This document shows, piece by piece, positions 22,041-33,949 of a DNA stretch of 64,000 nucleotides; within the stretch, counting starts at the first letter, position 1; each line of letters starts with the position of its first letter. Below the pieces are notes generated by a model, which was not told the origin of the DNA, made no database searches, and was given only the letters and a program-made list of their open reading frames with translations. Source of the DNA: Lumbricus terrestris (Eukaryota; Annelida; Clitellata; Crassiclitellata; Lumbricidae); assembly GCA_949752735.1 (NCBI GenBank), contig OX457036.1:14168516-14232515 (forward strand), given 5' to 3'. The translations under genes and the position numbers were made by a program.

Positions 22041-22489
22041 CGAAAGAATCGACTTTTTACTGCAAAATTTTCTGACGAACTTTTTCATGTGCTTTTATTA
22101 GGTTATTCGTCCGGAAAACGTTAACTGCAGCGTAAAACGATCTAAATTCTTAAATTCATTACTTTCATCTCCTGCTGTCTACTCGTAATTTTATTTATAA
22201 CGACTTTTTACTTTGCTCTTTGTGAGGTAGGGCTAGGTAGACCTACATGCCGTATACCCTCGTTTTTGGAACTGGATGCCACATTTTTCTTGAGGTTAGT
22301 AAGCGTTGTATACCCGATTATACCCTGGTGTACACTGTACAACCCTGCATATCGCTCATCCATGCCACTGTCACTCGAGGCATATAAAGATTCATAATCT
22401 TTATCGCATCCGCCTTATATGTACACAGGACCTCAAAGTCGCATCTCTATGCACATCTACAGTTCGTGCTAACTAGTATAGGCTACTTA

Positions 22490-24125
22490 TCTCTGTCTTT
22501 TACTGCATGGTGTCTCAAGGAGTCATTCCTGCACCAACTATTCGCTGATGATATCCAAACATGCATTCATTCTTACCCCTCAGTCACAGTTAATGCTGTA
22601 CGCCAGATGTGCCTCACTAGTGTCAATGTCCAATCTTCTAGAGAATGGCCTCAAAATCAGCTTCTTTTAAACCCATGTAAGACTCAGTTCATTTGATTGG
22701 GTAACCGCATAGATAATTTGCTCCACCTTGCTCAAATTTCTCCTGAAATTAACTTTTCCCTTACGGTCCGTGACCTGCGTGTCACTCTTGATCGTGAACT
22801 TAGTCTCTCCCGACATGTTAACTTAATCACTCGAAGCTGTTACAATCAACTTCGCCAGCTCCGAATGGTTGCTAGCTCTCTTCCTCATGACTTGCTAGTT
22901 GTTCTTGTGCATGCCTTTGTTACTAATCGAATTAACCATTGTTGCTCGATCCTTGTTGGCATTCCCTAGGGGTCCTCCACCATGGGACGATTAGGTCGGG
23001 TTCTGCACTATCCTTCTCGGGCTAATTCCCAAATTCGCCTTCGTCTCTACCTATAATTTTATGCGTGATGTAGTGTGCTGGTTAACTCTAGCCCAATGTA
23101 TCTCGTATCGGGTTATTGCTCTGGTTTTACGCTGCATCCTTGGTTGCGCCCCATCTTACCTACGCGAACTATGTCGCCCTGCAGTCTCTGACAGTGGAGT
23201 TATCTCTTCACCAAAATAGCCCGCCATTAAGCCATCCAGAATGATCTCGCTCGTGACCTCTCTAAAATCTCAACGCGCCTCCACATCACTCTTGCTCTCA
23301 AATCACTCCACTTTAACTCCACTGACCATAGGCCTATGGTTGATCCATCTGAAAAAATCGCAAAATTTCATCTTTTGTAATTAAATTACAAAAAAGCAGT
23401 CTCATAACATGCTGCGGTCTGCCAGCCTAAAGTGTTGATTAAACGAAAATTGATTGATTGACGTTCAAGCGTGTCGGGGACTTCGCTTTGCTCTGAAGGG
23501 GCAGCTCCTATAGTTACATGGGCTTGTTTAACTTCCAAGCAACGCAAGCTTTCCCCGTTGTAGGGCCGACCATTTGGAATAAACTCCCTTCAAAGCGACG
23601 TTTGTTACGTCTTACTTACTTAGACTTAGTTCCTCCTGTTCCGATCGGAGCACTGTTCAACAAGTCTTCGCCACTCCACACGGTCGCCAGACACCTCCTC
23701 TGCCTCGTCCCAGCCCAGCCCCATCCTCTCCAGATCTCCCTTGAATGTGCGTCTCCAGGTGTTTCTTGGTCTGCCTCTTCTTCGCTTTCCACCCTCCGGC
23801 ACCCATTTTATCGCGCCCTCGCAATCCTCTCCTTTGGTAGTCTAAGAATGTGCCCAGCCAACGTTCCTCTTCTCCCCATGATGATATACTCCAGGTCTCT
23901 TGATCCCGCCAATTTCAGCACCTCCTCATTTCTGATATGATCCTTCCATGAGATGCCCAAGATGGATCGTAGGCACCTCCGGTGGAAGACATTTAGTTAC
24001 GTCATTTATTACGTCTGACCAATCAAAATTTTTTCACAAATATCTCGTCGCTTTCTTTTGTCGTGGCTGGGTTGAGGAACCTCCTGAGTAGGTTTCTTTA
24101 AGGGGCGCTATATAAGTCCAAAGAA
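22490..24125 (+). pseudogene. CR1/L2-like LINE reverse transcriptase remnant, interrupted
   Basis: Several frames give LINE pieces in order. A GVSQG-like remnant near 22510 is followed by LFADDIQTCIHSYP (catalytic ADD at ~22545) and NQLLLNPCKTQFI. Then come VRDLRVTLDRELSLSRHV, YNQLRQLRMV and an AFVTNRINHCCSIL block ending at 22969. Past 23070 come WLTLAQCISYRVIALV and APSYLRELCRPA, and at ~23520 AFPVVGPTIWNKLPSK. The 3' end is GGAACCTCCTGAGTAGG, then GGGGCGCTATATAAG. Multiple stops and frameshifts show it is dead. A second LINE piece splits it at 23612-23995. Confidence 0.8.
23612..23995 (-). mobile_element. Second LINE (C-terminal fragment) inserted in the first
   Basis: The 384-bp insertion is flanked by GTTACGTC at 23604-23611 and 23996-24003 (11 bp with one mismatch if extended left). 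On the minus strand it encodes, across frames, GHILRLPKERIARA, EGGKRRRGRPRNTWRRTF, and GDRVEWRRLVEQC, the C-terminal tail of a RTE/ingi-like LINE. Its 3' end is a TAAGTAAGTAAG-like tail. Orientation is opposite to the host LINE. Confidence 0.82.
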
Positions 24126-24540
24126 TGAATGAGCTGTAATTCACTCTTCACCAAAATAATCCGCCGTTAAGCCATCAAGAATGCTCTCGCTCGTGTCCTC
24201 TCTAAATTCTCAAAGCGCCTCCACATCACTGTTGTTCTCAATCACTCCACTTTGGGAAGCTTTACTTACAGCACATTCCAATTCTATCATTTATCCCATC
24301 TTCGTCAGCTAATCGCAATCCAACCAATCCGCTCAGCCAAATCCTCTTCCGTCCTGACACTTCCCTGTCCTTTTAACACCGTTGATCCATAACTAAAATT
24401 TAAAAATCACTCTCTTGTCATGTCCCTTTCGCAAAAGCTCCTATTAGAGTAATTACAAATGTTTGATCCATTCTAAGAAATCAGAAAATTGCATCTTTCG
24501 TAATTAAATAATAAAAGATGCAGTTTTGTGATTGGCCAAT
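24126..24540 (+). repeat. Partial duplicate of the 23205-23400 LINE segment
   Basis: CTCTTCACCAAAATAATCCG, AAGCCATCAAGAATGCTCTC and CGCCTCCACATCACT repeat 23208-23300. Later GTTGATCCAT and CATCTTTCGTAATTAAAT repeat 23338-23390. It is a second, decayed copy of the same LINE or a local duplication. Confidence 0.65.
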
Positions 24541-24695
24541 TTTAGTGAATTTTGTTATGCATAGCCTTTAAAAAATTTACGTGTGCACGACTTTTCTCCA
24601 AAATGAAGTTGCTCAGATTTCTCTCTTTTCCTTATATTTCTCGTAAAAATTGGATTTTCTTGTCCCCCGGTAGTGGACCATAACTCTGACAGAGC

Positions 24696-25074
24696 CAGTG
24701 TCACGAAATAAAGTCTCCCCCGATACAAAGTCTCTCCCCGAAACAGAGTCTCCCCCTGGCTGATACTCTGTATTGGAAGAAATTTTCTGAAGTAAAAGTA
24801 TTATGTTTTCTTGTTATATAATCTGGCAACGTAAACTAACCGTTTAGCCTGCTCATCTCTACATTTGATCCAACTGTAGCCAATTTTACGCTGAACGGGG
24901 GAGACTTTATTTCGTGGACGGCGGAAATATTCTCTCCCCCACGGAGACTTTATTTCAGAATACAGTCTCCGGGGGCGAATTTATTCTGGAACAGATCATC
25001 CGGTGGAGAATCTGTTTCGAAATAAAGTCTCCGGGGGAAACTTTTAGGGGGTAGACTCTGTCATGCGACACCTG
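24696..25074. mobile_element. TIR element with AAATAAAGTCTCCCCC repeats
   Basis: The left end CAGTGTCACGAAATAAAGTC and inverted right end CAGGTGTCGCATGACAGAGT share a hAT-like CAG start. Both sides carry multiple AGTCTCCCCC words, mirrored between 24700-24760 and 24895-25055. No clear 8-bp duplication. No coding capacity. Confidence 0.6.
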
Positions 25075-27714
25075 CGTTCTCTGCGGTTGTCCCTACGACT
25101 TGGAATCTCGTAATTACTATTTCGATACTTTATAACAGCAGTGCATTCATTAGGCCTAATTCATTCAAGAATAATACTTAAAACGAAGCGACATGCCAGT
25201 GTAACGAACTGGCTTTGGATTTTACGCACGCTAAACAGGCTATATTGCCAAAGTCAAGACATCGCTCCGGTTATTAGCTCTATATTTTCAATAATCCGAT
25301 TGATAACGCTAATCTTTAAACTGAATCTCTTTGCTCTGTTCTCTTCAAGCGACCAAAATCCTCAACAGTCAATGTCCAACTAATCTTCAAGTCATAAACT
25401 CTCTTCGCAGCGTTCAGATCGAGGTGCGAAAAATCCTGGAACACGAACTTGAGCCGACGGTTTCGTTTGATTTTGTACACGTATAATCCAGAATGGCAAA
25501 TCTTGTTCCAAAAGATCTATGTATACGCATTTTATACCATGTTATAGCCTACTGGTCTTACACATGCTGGTAAAAATTAATTAGGCTAATTATATACAGT
25601 ATAAACTTAATTAATTTAATCTCATAACTACCAACCAAAATACCTACTGCCTTGCGTATTAGAACAGCACCACCTAAGCTTAATTGAGAGACGCGACGGA
25701 AGATCGAAGTACGTGGAAAAGGTTGATCATGGCGGTGGCTAAGGTTCAAGGAATCGACGGCACAAGGTGACAAGGTGACCTAAGCTTACTCATCTTTGAT
25801 ACGACGCAAATGTGTAATAAAATAACACGGTCTCAATCAGCACAATGTACTCTTAGCAGGCTAAATATAATGCTTCAAAGTCTAAATTTATATACAAACT
25901 AACACCGCTAGAATAGGCCTACAAACAACTTGATGTAAATCGAATATATTATACGGTATGAAATTCCGAAACCTGAGAGTTAAAGCTGAAATCCTATCGG
26001 CTGGCAGGTTAAATATTGAACGCTTTGTCCAAAGATGATAATTTTCATGCTCTCTATGAAATCCTACGCCTAGACCTCTACGCACCTGGCAATGGTGGAA
26101 GCACATGGTAGCTTATGGCTATCTATAGCCTAAGATCTAAAAAATGACAGTTTAGATAGGTTTGAAATGTTCATGCTGCCTGTATGGGGGCAGAACAGAA
26201 CACTTAAGCCTATCTTAAGAGAAGGTTTTTTCGAGAAGGATTCCATGCACGGCACAAGAAAGAGCAATGTTCCCAAAATTGTAGTATACGGGAGCGAAGA
26301 AAACAGATTCCACAGAATCCGAAGATCGCCGACCTGATTGACTGGATACAGGAACAAACAGATCTCAGACGTATTATGACTTTCGCCTAGAAAATGATAT
26401 TATTTGAATTTACACTTGATCCGTTAGAAATAAATTATACGTGACATTTAGGCCTACAGGTTTTGAGGCTTTCTTTTATCCAATGGTCATTTGACGCATA
26501 CTCAACAAATCACAAGTTAATCTCGACGTGCAAGTTTTCTTTGTTCCTGATCTTGACCCACTGCCTAACGATTTTTTGATTAAGCGACTGTGAATAAGCT
26601 GGTTCCTGCGACTTGGCTTGTGGGCGCTGTAGAAGTTCTGAATTTACGATTAGGATCACGGTTACTGCGTGAACGACTATCGTAAGTTAACTAAAGACTT
26701 CCAATATTCCTAACATTGGCGGAAACTTTCGCTTCGGAAATGAGTCCCAAAGTAGGCCTACTCTAGCGTTGTACGTAGGCCTAAGAGGTACAAACCTCTA
26801 TTCTAATGCTAAAATGTCGTTGCACATCTATCCGTTCCGTTATGCTCAGTCACTAGAATTAATATACTAAAATTTTGATCCGATGAAATCGAAAAACAAC
26901 GCACTACACGGGAATCGGAATTGTAATTGTTATCTCAATTACACATCCATTTAGCTCTTGACAAATGTCATGAAGGTTTAGGTTATTATAGTTTTATAGA
27001 CTCAACTACTTGGTCAGTTGTGTAACTGAAATAACTTTTTGACTAATCTTGAATGCGCTTAACTATAGGCTAGTAGCTTAACTAGTAGACTATAGCCTAA
27101 TTATAAATTATTAGTAACTAGTTTTGGAAAGGTAGGGAACTGTTTTGAAAATATTTTGCGACTGTGCAACTAGTTTATACCATGGTATAAGAACAGAGAC
27201 GCTCATATAGTAGGCGGTAACAAAATTGAAACTCAGTGGTAAAAGTTGCTGATCACAGAAAAGCTATTGCTGAAAGCATTAGTAAGAAGTGATTGAAAAT
27301 AGACTCAGTTTTGGTAAGCTATTGCACTGCTTACATGTACTGCGACCTTGCAGGCGACCTTTTTGACAGAGTAACAAACTACTAGCCAAGCGCATTCAAG
27401 AGTAGCCAAAAAACTAGTCGTAGTAACTTATAGCATATAGGCTACTACTGTCACATAGTTCGAAGCTATCGCTAAAAACGAAGTTAACAATCCAACAAGA
27501 AGTTTTACTGTCCTAATTGTTTAGCTACTCGTATCAGTTCAGATCTTGTTTCGTGGTGTCTTTAGTTATTAGTTAGTCTCTGGAAATATTGCAAGCTTCT
27601 GTACAATAGGTTCGCATAACTCAAGTAGGCCTATCCTCGGCGTGGAAGCAAAATCAACCATTAACTTCTCCTGCCGCTTTGCGTAGCCTACTGTGTTTGA
27701 TACTGAAGGTGGTT
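25075..27714. other. No gene seen; one dispersed retroposon tail
   Basis: 26590-26665 (+) is a copy of the GTGAATAAACTGGTGCCC family. The rest is AT-rich intergenic DNA with GTAGGCCTA-type palindromes; frames at 25558-26357 show no domain. Confidence 0.4.
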
Positions 27715-27800
27715 TATTTCAGAGATTCAAATCTCGGACTAGCACGATCCTTGCGGGGGACCATAAATGGCGTGGCGTCCATTCGAACAGCGATGTTGTG
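27715..27800 (+). repeat. SINE body fragment, family of 3619-3833
   Basis: TTTCAGAGATTCAAATCTCG, GACTAGCACGATCC and ATAAATGGCGTGGCG match the minus strand of 3660-3740 in order. The tRNA head is missing. Confidence 0.65.
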
Positions 27801-27961
27801 AAAGATCTCACCCAACCAATTAATCGAAAAATTAACAAAGTCGAGGCCACATACGGTCGCTAGGTACTAAAGTTGATTAGGGTCTACATTAACATCTACA
27901 GGATGGTCATTGCTATTTTTGTGGCTTAAGATGGGTTTCGCTTCTGATGAATTGTGTTGTA

Positions 27962-28261
27962 GAGTGGCGGCGCCAGGATTTCAGTTATGGGGGGAGGGTT
28001 GAATTCGCGGGTGAAAAATTTCCATTTCTGCCGTCAAAATTTCTGACGACATTTTTTTAGTCATTTGGTCGAAATCTTCTAAAACGGTCCTTTTTCATAT
28101 CCGCAAAAATGTCTGGCAAATCTCGTGTATGCCTTACGCTTAATTTGTTTCGGGGGGGGGCTAAAGGGGTAAATCCCCCAAATATTTCATTTCTACGTGA
28201 AAAAAATGGATGGCCTTTTTTAGGGGACTTAGCCCCCCTAGCCCCTCTAGCGCCGCTACTG
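27962..28261. mobile_element. hAT-like MITE, CAGTGGCGSCGCC family
   Basis: The left end GAGTGGCGGCGCCAGGATTT has its first C mutated; the right end inverted is CAGTAGCGGCGCTAGAGGGG. Perfect 8-bp duplications GTGTTGTA lie at 27954-27961 and 28262-28269. The interior has the complement of the ACTAAAAAA motif near 28050 and aligns with the 2582-2813 member. Confidence 0.9.
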
Positions 28262-28269
28262 GTGTTGTA

Positions 28270-30943
28270 GAGGCGCAACATAAATGGGTAGTTACGATTA
28301 GTCATTACGATCACTTCCGTGAAAATCGCTGACTGGTTTCTTTTGTCAATGTTTTTCGTTCGTTTCTCCAATATTTTTTCAAGTTGTATCCTGTAATAAT
28401 TAATTAGGCCTATTACTCTTTCACTTCTTCGCTGACAATAATGTTTCTCCCGCCGTCTAGGCGTTTCAGAATAGCCTACCCATTATGATCCTTCGCATTG
28501 ATTGAAACTTGACCGATCAATATGATGGCTGGCGAACTGAATTAGGCCTACTGATCTAAATTTTGTGCTCTTACTGGATCGATGCGACAATGATGCGGTA
28601 ATTTGTAGCCTACGTGGCAAATTTGCATCACACAGATCCCTCTTGCGGTGAAATTCTAACCGAAACTCACTCTTTTTAGCAGGCATGCTTTCGGTTTTCT
28701 GCTGGTCCTGAATAATCGATGGGTGATTTCCATGGTTTCACTTTCCCAATATTATTGATAAAACATAGGCCTAACCATCGATCGTCTGGCATATATAAAC
28801 ACGAATCGCTCTATGAACCGCACAGAGTCCGCTAATCAATCCTGCGTTACTACAAGCTGCCACTACTGACCTGAATTACCTTTCTACAGATTCTCGTACG
28901 TACACATGTATACTGAAATTGATGATTTCGTTATTTAGGTTGGTTTTGTTTGTGTCATGGCTAAAAGTAGGACATGTCTGCATGATCAGAATATAGGCTA
29001 AGTCAAATCACATCGCTGCATTGTTACAGGCCTGCCTTTCAAATTCACTTGTGCTTGTTTATCGACAAGTCAAACCTTTTTACAAATTAATAACAAATTA
29101 CTCGGCACATAGGCTAATTTAGGCCTAGGCCTGAATGTATATTTCAGTGAAAAAGTTTGTCTGTGTTTAGACTCATGTGAGAGTCAGATTAAGTCCTCCG
29201 CACGCAATAGTAGCTAATTCTAAACTATCCTTTATGCACGTGCATGCACAGGAGTGCGTTTGTTAACTGGTTTTAATAAAGAATATACTTATAGATTTCA
29301 CTTAGTTCAGCTCTGACCTTGCAAATGACATTAATTGAATTAGTCTTACTGACAAACTCACACGTAGGTCGAACCAATTAATTATCATGCTCTAATACCG
29401 TACTGTAACTAACTTCTGGTAAGTAAGCTTATAGGCAACACCATATACAATCTTTCTGCACGTCCTGCTATTCTTTTTTCTCTCACTTCCTTTTGCTGTC
29501 AGACCTTTTTTCGTTCTTTCTAGATTTAACTTATTCATCACCAGCTTCTAACTACCCTCAGCAATGTCAGCATACATGTATGTAGCGTCTCTAACTCTAA
29601 GAGTTTCCAAACAATAATGGTATAAAATAATTCATAGCAGTGTGAGTGAATTATTCTCCACATATGACATCGAATCGTATATCAACCTGCTTCCGAAAGT
29701 GTCGTCAAAATGAACAAACATCCACCGTCTGTCTCTATTCCGTTTGCCGTTGAACGGCGTTGATCGACAGATACTTGAGAGACTGTTCTTCAGAACACAG
29801 CGCATGGGTTACCTGTCTTCAGGTACTGCAGCAGTTACAGTGCGAGTCATTTTGTCTCAATATCGACTATACTGTATGCGGACTATAGTCTGGATTGATA
29901 TCCACGTCCTTCGAGGCCTTTTCCTCCAAAGAACAACCGTAGTCCAGGTCTCAGGACACGAATGCACATTTTTAAACTTCTGTGCAAAGATGATCAGAAC
30001 TTAGTCTCAATGGCTCTTTACATAAGCATTATACTAAGGCATAACTAACGATTCAACCCAACAACTGTTTGCTCCGTCTTGCTTTCTTATAGTATTCTTT
30101 GTCTTTCTCAATGTACCAGGCTGCGGTTTGCCAACCTGTTTTCGCACAACAAGCTAATATACTTAGACCCACATTAGATAACAGAAGCACACTTAATCAC
30201 AGCAGATATTTCGACAGCCACAGTTAAAACATTCCTTCATCCACACAGCAGTAAAATTGCTACAGAAGCAGAAATCAGCTCGAAGCCACCGCATTGAAAC
30301 TGATCAGACCCTCGATTTAACTCTTAACCCCGCTGTGTCGGCTAAGCAATTGCTCGCCACTGAGCCTCAAACAGGCATATTACCTACCGACTCCTCATTC
30401 CGAAGCTATTCAGTGCAAATTTGAATTGAGAGGTATGTAAGTGTGTATATCATGACAAAATATGCACAAAGGCATAACTCTAAACAATTAGCCTACTGCA
30501 ACACCTTTTACACTTAATCGCTTAAAAATCTCTGCCCACTACACAGCTATCATAAGAATTGTTCGTTGAGACTAATAATTAGTAAACGTTAAACCGACGT
30601 CATTTATTATACATAACTAGAAAAGTCTGCAGCTAAAATCTCTCCCAATCACTCAGATTGTGATAGCTGCTTCTAATAAATTCAGAGTGGACAAGCGACA
30701 TCATATTCAAAGTTTTTGGTACAAGTATAGAACTGTAGCATCGAACTGCACGAGAAGACCGATGAAGCCTGCAACACACATCTGCCTCCCTGTCAACGGT
30801 ACGCCCTCGTAGATGTTACAGCCCGCAGCGTTCAGACATCCATTTGGCCACCAGTGTTCGATTCTGTTCAGGTTATGCACTTGATGATTGGTCGAACACA
30901 AGTGACTTTACTCGTATAACTCTGCGACTCTGGTTCAGTTAGC
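28270..30943. other. No gene seen
   Basis: About 2.7 kb of intergenic DNA. An 86-codon frame at 29744-30004 (+) and a 64-codon frame at 30707-30901 (-) have no recognisable domain or splice context and are not called. Confidence 0.4.
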
Positions 30944-31091
30944 TGCTAGATCAGTGATTCCCAACCTTTTTTGGCTTGCGGCACACTAAGAAAGAATAAA
31001 AAAAATTTGCGGCACACTTAATAATAATTATTCTTTTTTATCGAGTTGTCACTATTATTTAAATAATATTCTAATTTTAATGTTCTTATTG

Positions 31092-31462
31092 CAGGGGCGG
31101 ATCCAGGGGGCCAATCCAGCCATGGATTCACATTTAGAAATCTCTTTATTTTTTCAACTATTCTGGCACGGAAAGTTAATGTGGCCACCCCCATGAGCGC
31201 TTTCGTAGGCCTCCCCACGCCCCACGAGGTCCGTGCAGGGGCTTAAGAACACTATACAACTAAAAAAGGTCATCAACTATTTTGGCGGATAAAATGGTAG
31301 GTTTTTGTTGAGAATTTGGCAATTGACTAAGAAAGGTCATCAACTATTTTGGCGGATATGGTATCCTTTTTGTTGGGAATCCAGCAAATCGAAATTCTTT
31401 CGCTGCCCCCAAGACCTAAAATTTTGGGCCCCACCCCTTTGAAATTTCTGTATCCGCCCTTG
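31092..31462. mobile_element. MITE, CARGGGCGGATMCAG family, inside the hAT element
   Basis: Ends CAGGGGCGGATCCAGGGGGC and, inverted, CAAGGGCGGATACAGAAATT. The 371-bp interior has two ACTAAAAAAGGTCATCA-type motifs (near 31258 and 31326). TTATTG lies directly left of the element and one base right of it, a decayed target duplication. Confidence 0.85.
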
Positions 31463-31472
31463 TTTATTGTAT

Positions 31473-31944
31473 AATAATAGTACTCTAGTGAGTCTAGTCA
31501 AATCGAGGCTCCAGAGACGACAATTATACTCGCATCTCATCGTCAATTCTAAGAAGTCTCTCCATCTTTTTACACTTGATTTTAGTTCAGGCTGAAAATC
31601 TAAATTCACAAAACCACGAAAATGCAACTGGCAGAAGAATTTTGACTGCTCTTGGGCTGATCGAAGGGTAAAATTATGATTTCTGAATGGAAAGCAAAAC
31701 TCATCCAAACTCTTTTCGGAAAATGTTGATTGAATTTAATTTAATTACAACTTTTAATTTTTTACATTTCGTAAATCAATGAGCTGTTCTTCATCCTCGG
31801 TTGTAAGATTTGTTGTTTCGCCGATTACGAATGGCCTGATTACCCAGTCAAAATTGTTGATTGCAAGCGAAGGGAAGTAATGTTGTACTGCTGGTTGTAG
31901 GCCTATCAATGGGTTTAGTATTTTAGGTGAAATTTTCTTTTTAA
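31473..31944 (-). pseudogene. hAT (ZBED5-like) transposase C-terminal remnant
   Basis: From 31944 down, one frame reads PAVQHYFPSL, WVIRPFVIG and LTTEDEEQLIDLRN, then a region with stops. After that LDEFCFPFRN leads into another frame (about 31645-31490) reading LPVAFSWFCEFRFSA, a stop, TKIKCKKMERLLRIDDEMRV and a stop. This matches the order of the hAT C-terminal dimerisation region (FW..., LL.F..TYLCE.GFS, IK.K.R..L....E.RV). Two in-frame stops and a frameshift make it non-functional. The upstream part is cut off by the TTAA element. Confidence 0.78.
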
Positions 31945-33034
31945 CCCTTAAACGACCACCGTGCACTAAAGTGTACTAGGGGGGTGACGACCAGCGTGCA
32001 GTAAAGTGTAGTAACCGCATGCTATTACAATGACGTTTACAGACCTATCAAAAGCATTATATTTTTGGAACTTTGCGTAATTTAGTCCATGGTAATATAA
32101 ATAAGCATAGATATATGTGGAAGATATATTTAGAAAGGGAACCTAAACGCGTCATTTGACCAATGAAAACGGACATTTGAATCAACACAGTGACAAAATG
32201 GCAGCCCGTGCGGTTGAATAGATTCGAGAATAAACTCGCCGTTTCCGTGAAGAATTAGATTAAAATGACAACTGTCTTGATAAATCTGACAATTAAAAAT
32301 CATTTGCTATTTCTGGTAACGAAAATAAAATGCATTTGGACAGAGTTAATGATAACTTTCACTCGAGGTCACGGATGGCTTTCGGCACGCGTTGTCTAGC
32401 GCAAAAGTGGGATGGAAATTAGAGACGGGCGAGCTATTCTGGCAAATTATAGCTAGATTATCTGGTTTCACCCGTAACTGTTGAAAAGTATATTGGAAGA
32501 GGAGATGAAATGCTGAAGAATGCTGTTGAAATCATGTATTTTTGAGAAAAACCGAACAAGATATGACGAGCGTAACATAGCTGATATTTCGCGTGTTTCC
32601 CCTTATTTCTCCGCCGATATCGACTATGGTCTAATTACTAAATAAATTATAACTCCATCATTTATGAATGTATCTTTACAATGTTTTTTGCGTTTTGTCT
32701 AGCTTTAATTGCTGCACATTTTCTACGTTCACATTACACATGTTGCCACTGAAAATATTTTTATATTTGTCCTTGAACATAGAAAATTTAAAAAATTGGG
32801 GTGGGGTACATTTGGGGGCAGCTTTGAGTACCCCCACAACTTTATTGTCCAATTCTGGACGGATGGATGGGGAGAGGATATAAAATGCTAAAGAACGATA
32901 TTTACATTATGCATAAGGGTCAAGAATTGACTGAGATACCACATGTACAATATTGTCTACTGTATAGCTGATATACGCCAAAATCGCTGGTCGTCGAGCC
33001 CTAGGTGATAAAATTTTTGCTGGTCGTTAAAGGG
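31945..33034. mobile_element. piggyBac-like TTAA element inside the hAT element
   Basis: TTAA at 31941-31944 and 33035-33038 brackets ends CCCTTAAACGACCACCGTG and, inverted, CCCTTTAACGACCAGC. A second mirrored word (GACGACCAGCG) lies ~50 bp in on each side. A TTAA target with CCC-starting ends is the piggyBac signature. No transposase could be read in the 1.1 kb, so it is probably non-autonomous. Confidence 0.8.
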
Positions 33035-33284
33035 TTAAACCGAGATTCATTGACCGTGGGAAAACAATCAAGAATTTCCCTTGGAGATCTTAACCTGAAA
33101 CAGTGTTAGAGATTAAGACCAACTCACTTATGTTTTGATGTTGCAGTGATGATGTTTTCTGGTGTTTTGTTTGGATTCATTATTAATTAATAACAAATTA
33201 GAATTTTTCCCGCGGCACACTTGCAAAGTTCTCGCGGCACACTAGTGTGCCGCGGCACACAGGTTGGGAATCACTGTGCTAGAT

Positions 33285-33726
33285 CGTACGTTGGGTCTAC
33301 AGCGCGTTATGTTGACGGTTCGCATGCCGTCGGTGCTCATCATATACAACAGTTTGTTGCCTACACGCTCCATGTACACTTTTGCAGGGATCTTAAAATT
33401 GATTGCGTTTTCACCAAAGCAAACGAGCAGTAGGCCTATACATATACGACACCCGATCAATTCAGTGAAACACGTATTAGCTGTGGCGAAACCTAGGACC
33501 TATACTATATGATCGCAGTAGAAAAAGTGTCATTTGCTCTGACTCACCGTTATAATCTCGCCAATTCAGAGATTTTCCGGCGTAGCTTACCTGTTTAACT
33601 TCAGTTAATCAGGTAGGGCCTAGACTTGTTTCGATCTTCCGAAATTCTTCTCACATGTACAAGGACCAACCAAAATGACAGTCAGGTTCTGATGATCTGC
33701 CACCAGATATCATGAAAGCTCTTGGT
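33285..33726. other. No gene seen
   Basis: Short overlapping frames on both strands, none with a domain. Confidence 0.35.
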
Positions 33727-33943
33727 GGGGTGCGGTGGTGTAGTGAGTATGATCGTTGCCTTGCAGCCGCAGGGTTGCAGGTTCGAATCCACCTCAAGCC
33801 GCCGCGTAGGGACCTTGGGCAAGTCCTTCACTCGCAATTGCTCCATGGCCTGATACTCCGATGCAGTGTCCGCGCTGTGATCGTGTGCGCCTCTGAGCAG
33901 AGAGTTTGAAGGGGCACTATAGAAATGGATAAATTCAGAATAA
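33727..33943 (+). mobile_element. tRNA-derived SINE with a LINE-like 3' end
   Basis: The head GGTGGTGTAGTGAGTATGAT (A-box region) and GGGTTGCAGGTTCGAATCC (B-box) are tRNA-like. The body has CGCGTAGGGACCTTGGGCAA. The tail, GCGCCTCTGAGCAGAGAG then TTTGAAGGGGCACTATAGAA, closely resembles the LINE 3' end at 14157-14200. So this SINE probably uses the CR1/L2-like LINE machinery by 3'-end mimicry. A second copy, split, is at 4372-4985 (-). Confidence 0.85.
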
Positions 33944-33949
33944 ACTATA

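Larger units (their letters stand above)
30952..33276 (-). mobile_element. hAT element, CAGTGATTCCCAACCT ends, with broken transposase
   Basis: Inverted ends CAGTGATTCCCAACCT / AGGTTGGGAATCACTG and perfect 8-bp duplications TGCTAGAT (30944-30951, 33277-33284) define a 2.3-kb hAT copy. GCGGCACAC words repeat subterminally on both sides. A decayed transposase C-terminus lies on the minus strand. Two later insertions split the element: a MITE (31092-31462) and a TTAA element (31945-33034). Confidence 0.92.

Noticed and set aside
29744..30004. 86-codon plus-strand frame
   Set aside because: No domain, no splice context and no repeat relation; insufficient to call.
31340..31708. 122-codon minus frame as an intact gene
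   Set aside because: Mixes a MITE end with a shifted hAT transposase region; the transposase match is in another frame with stops.
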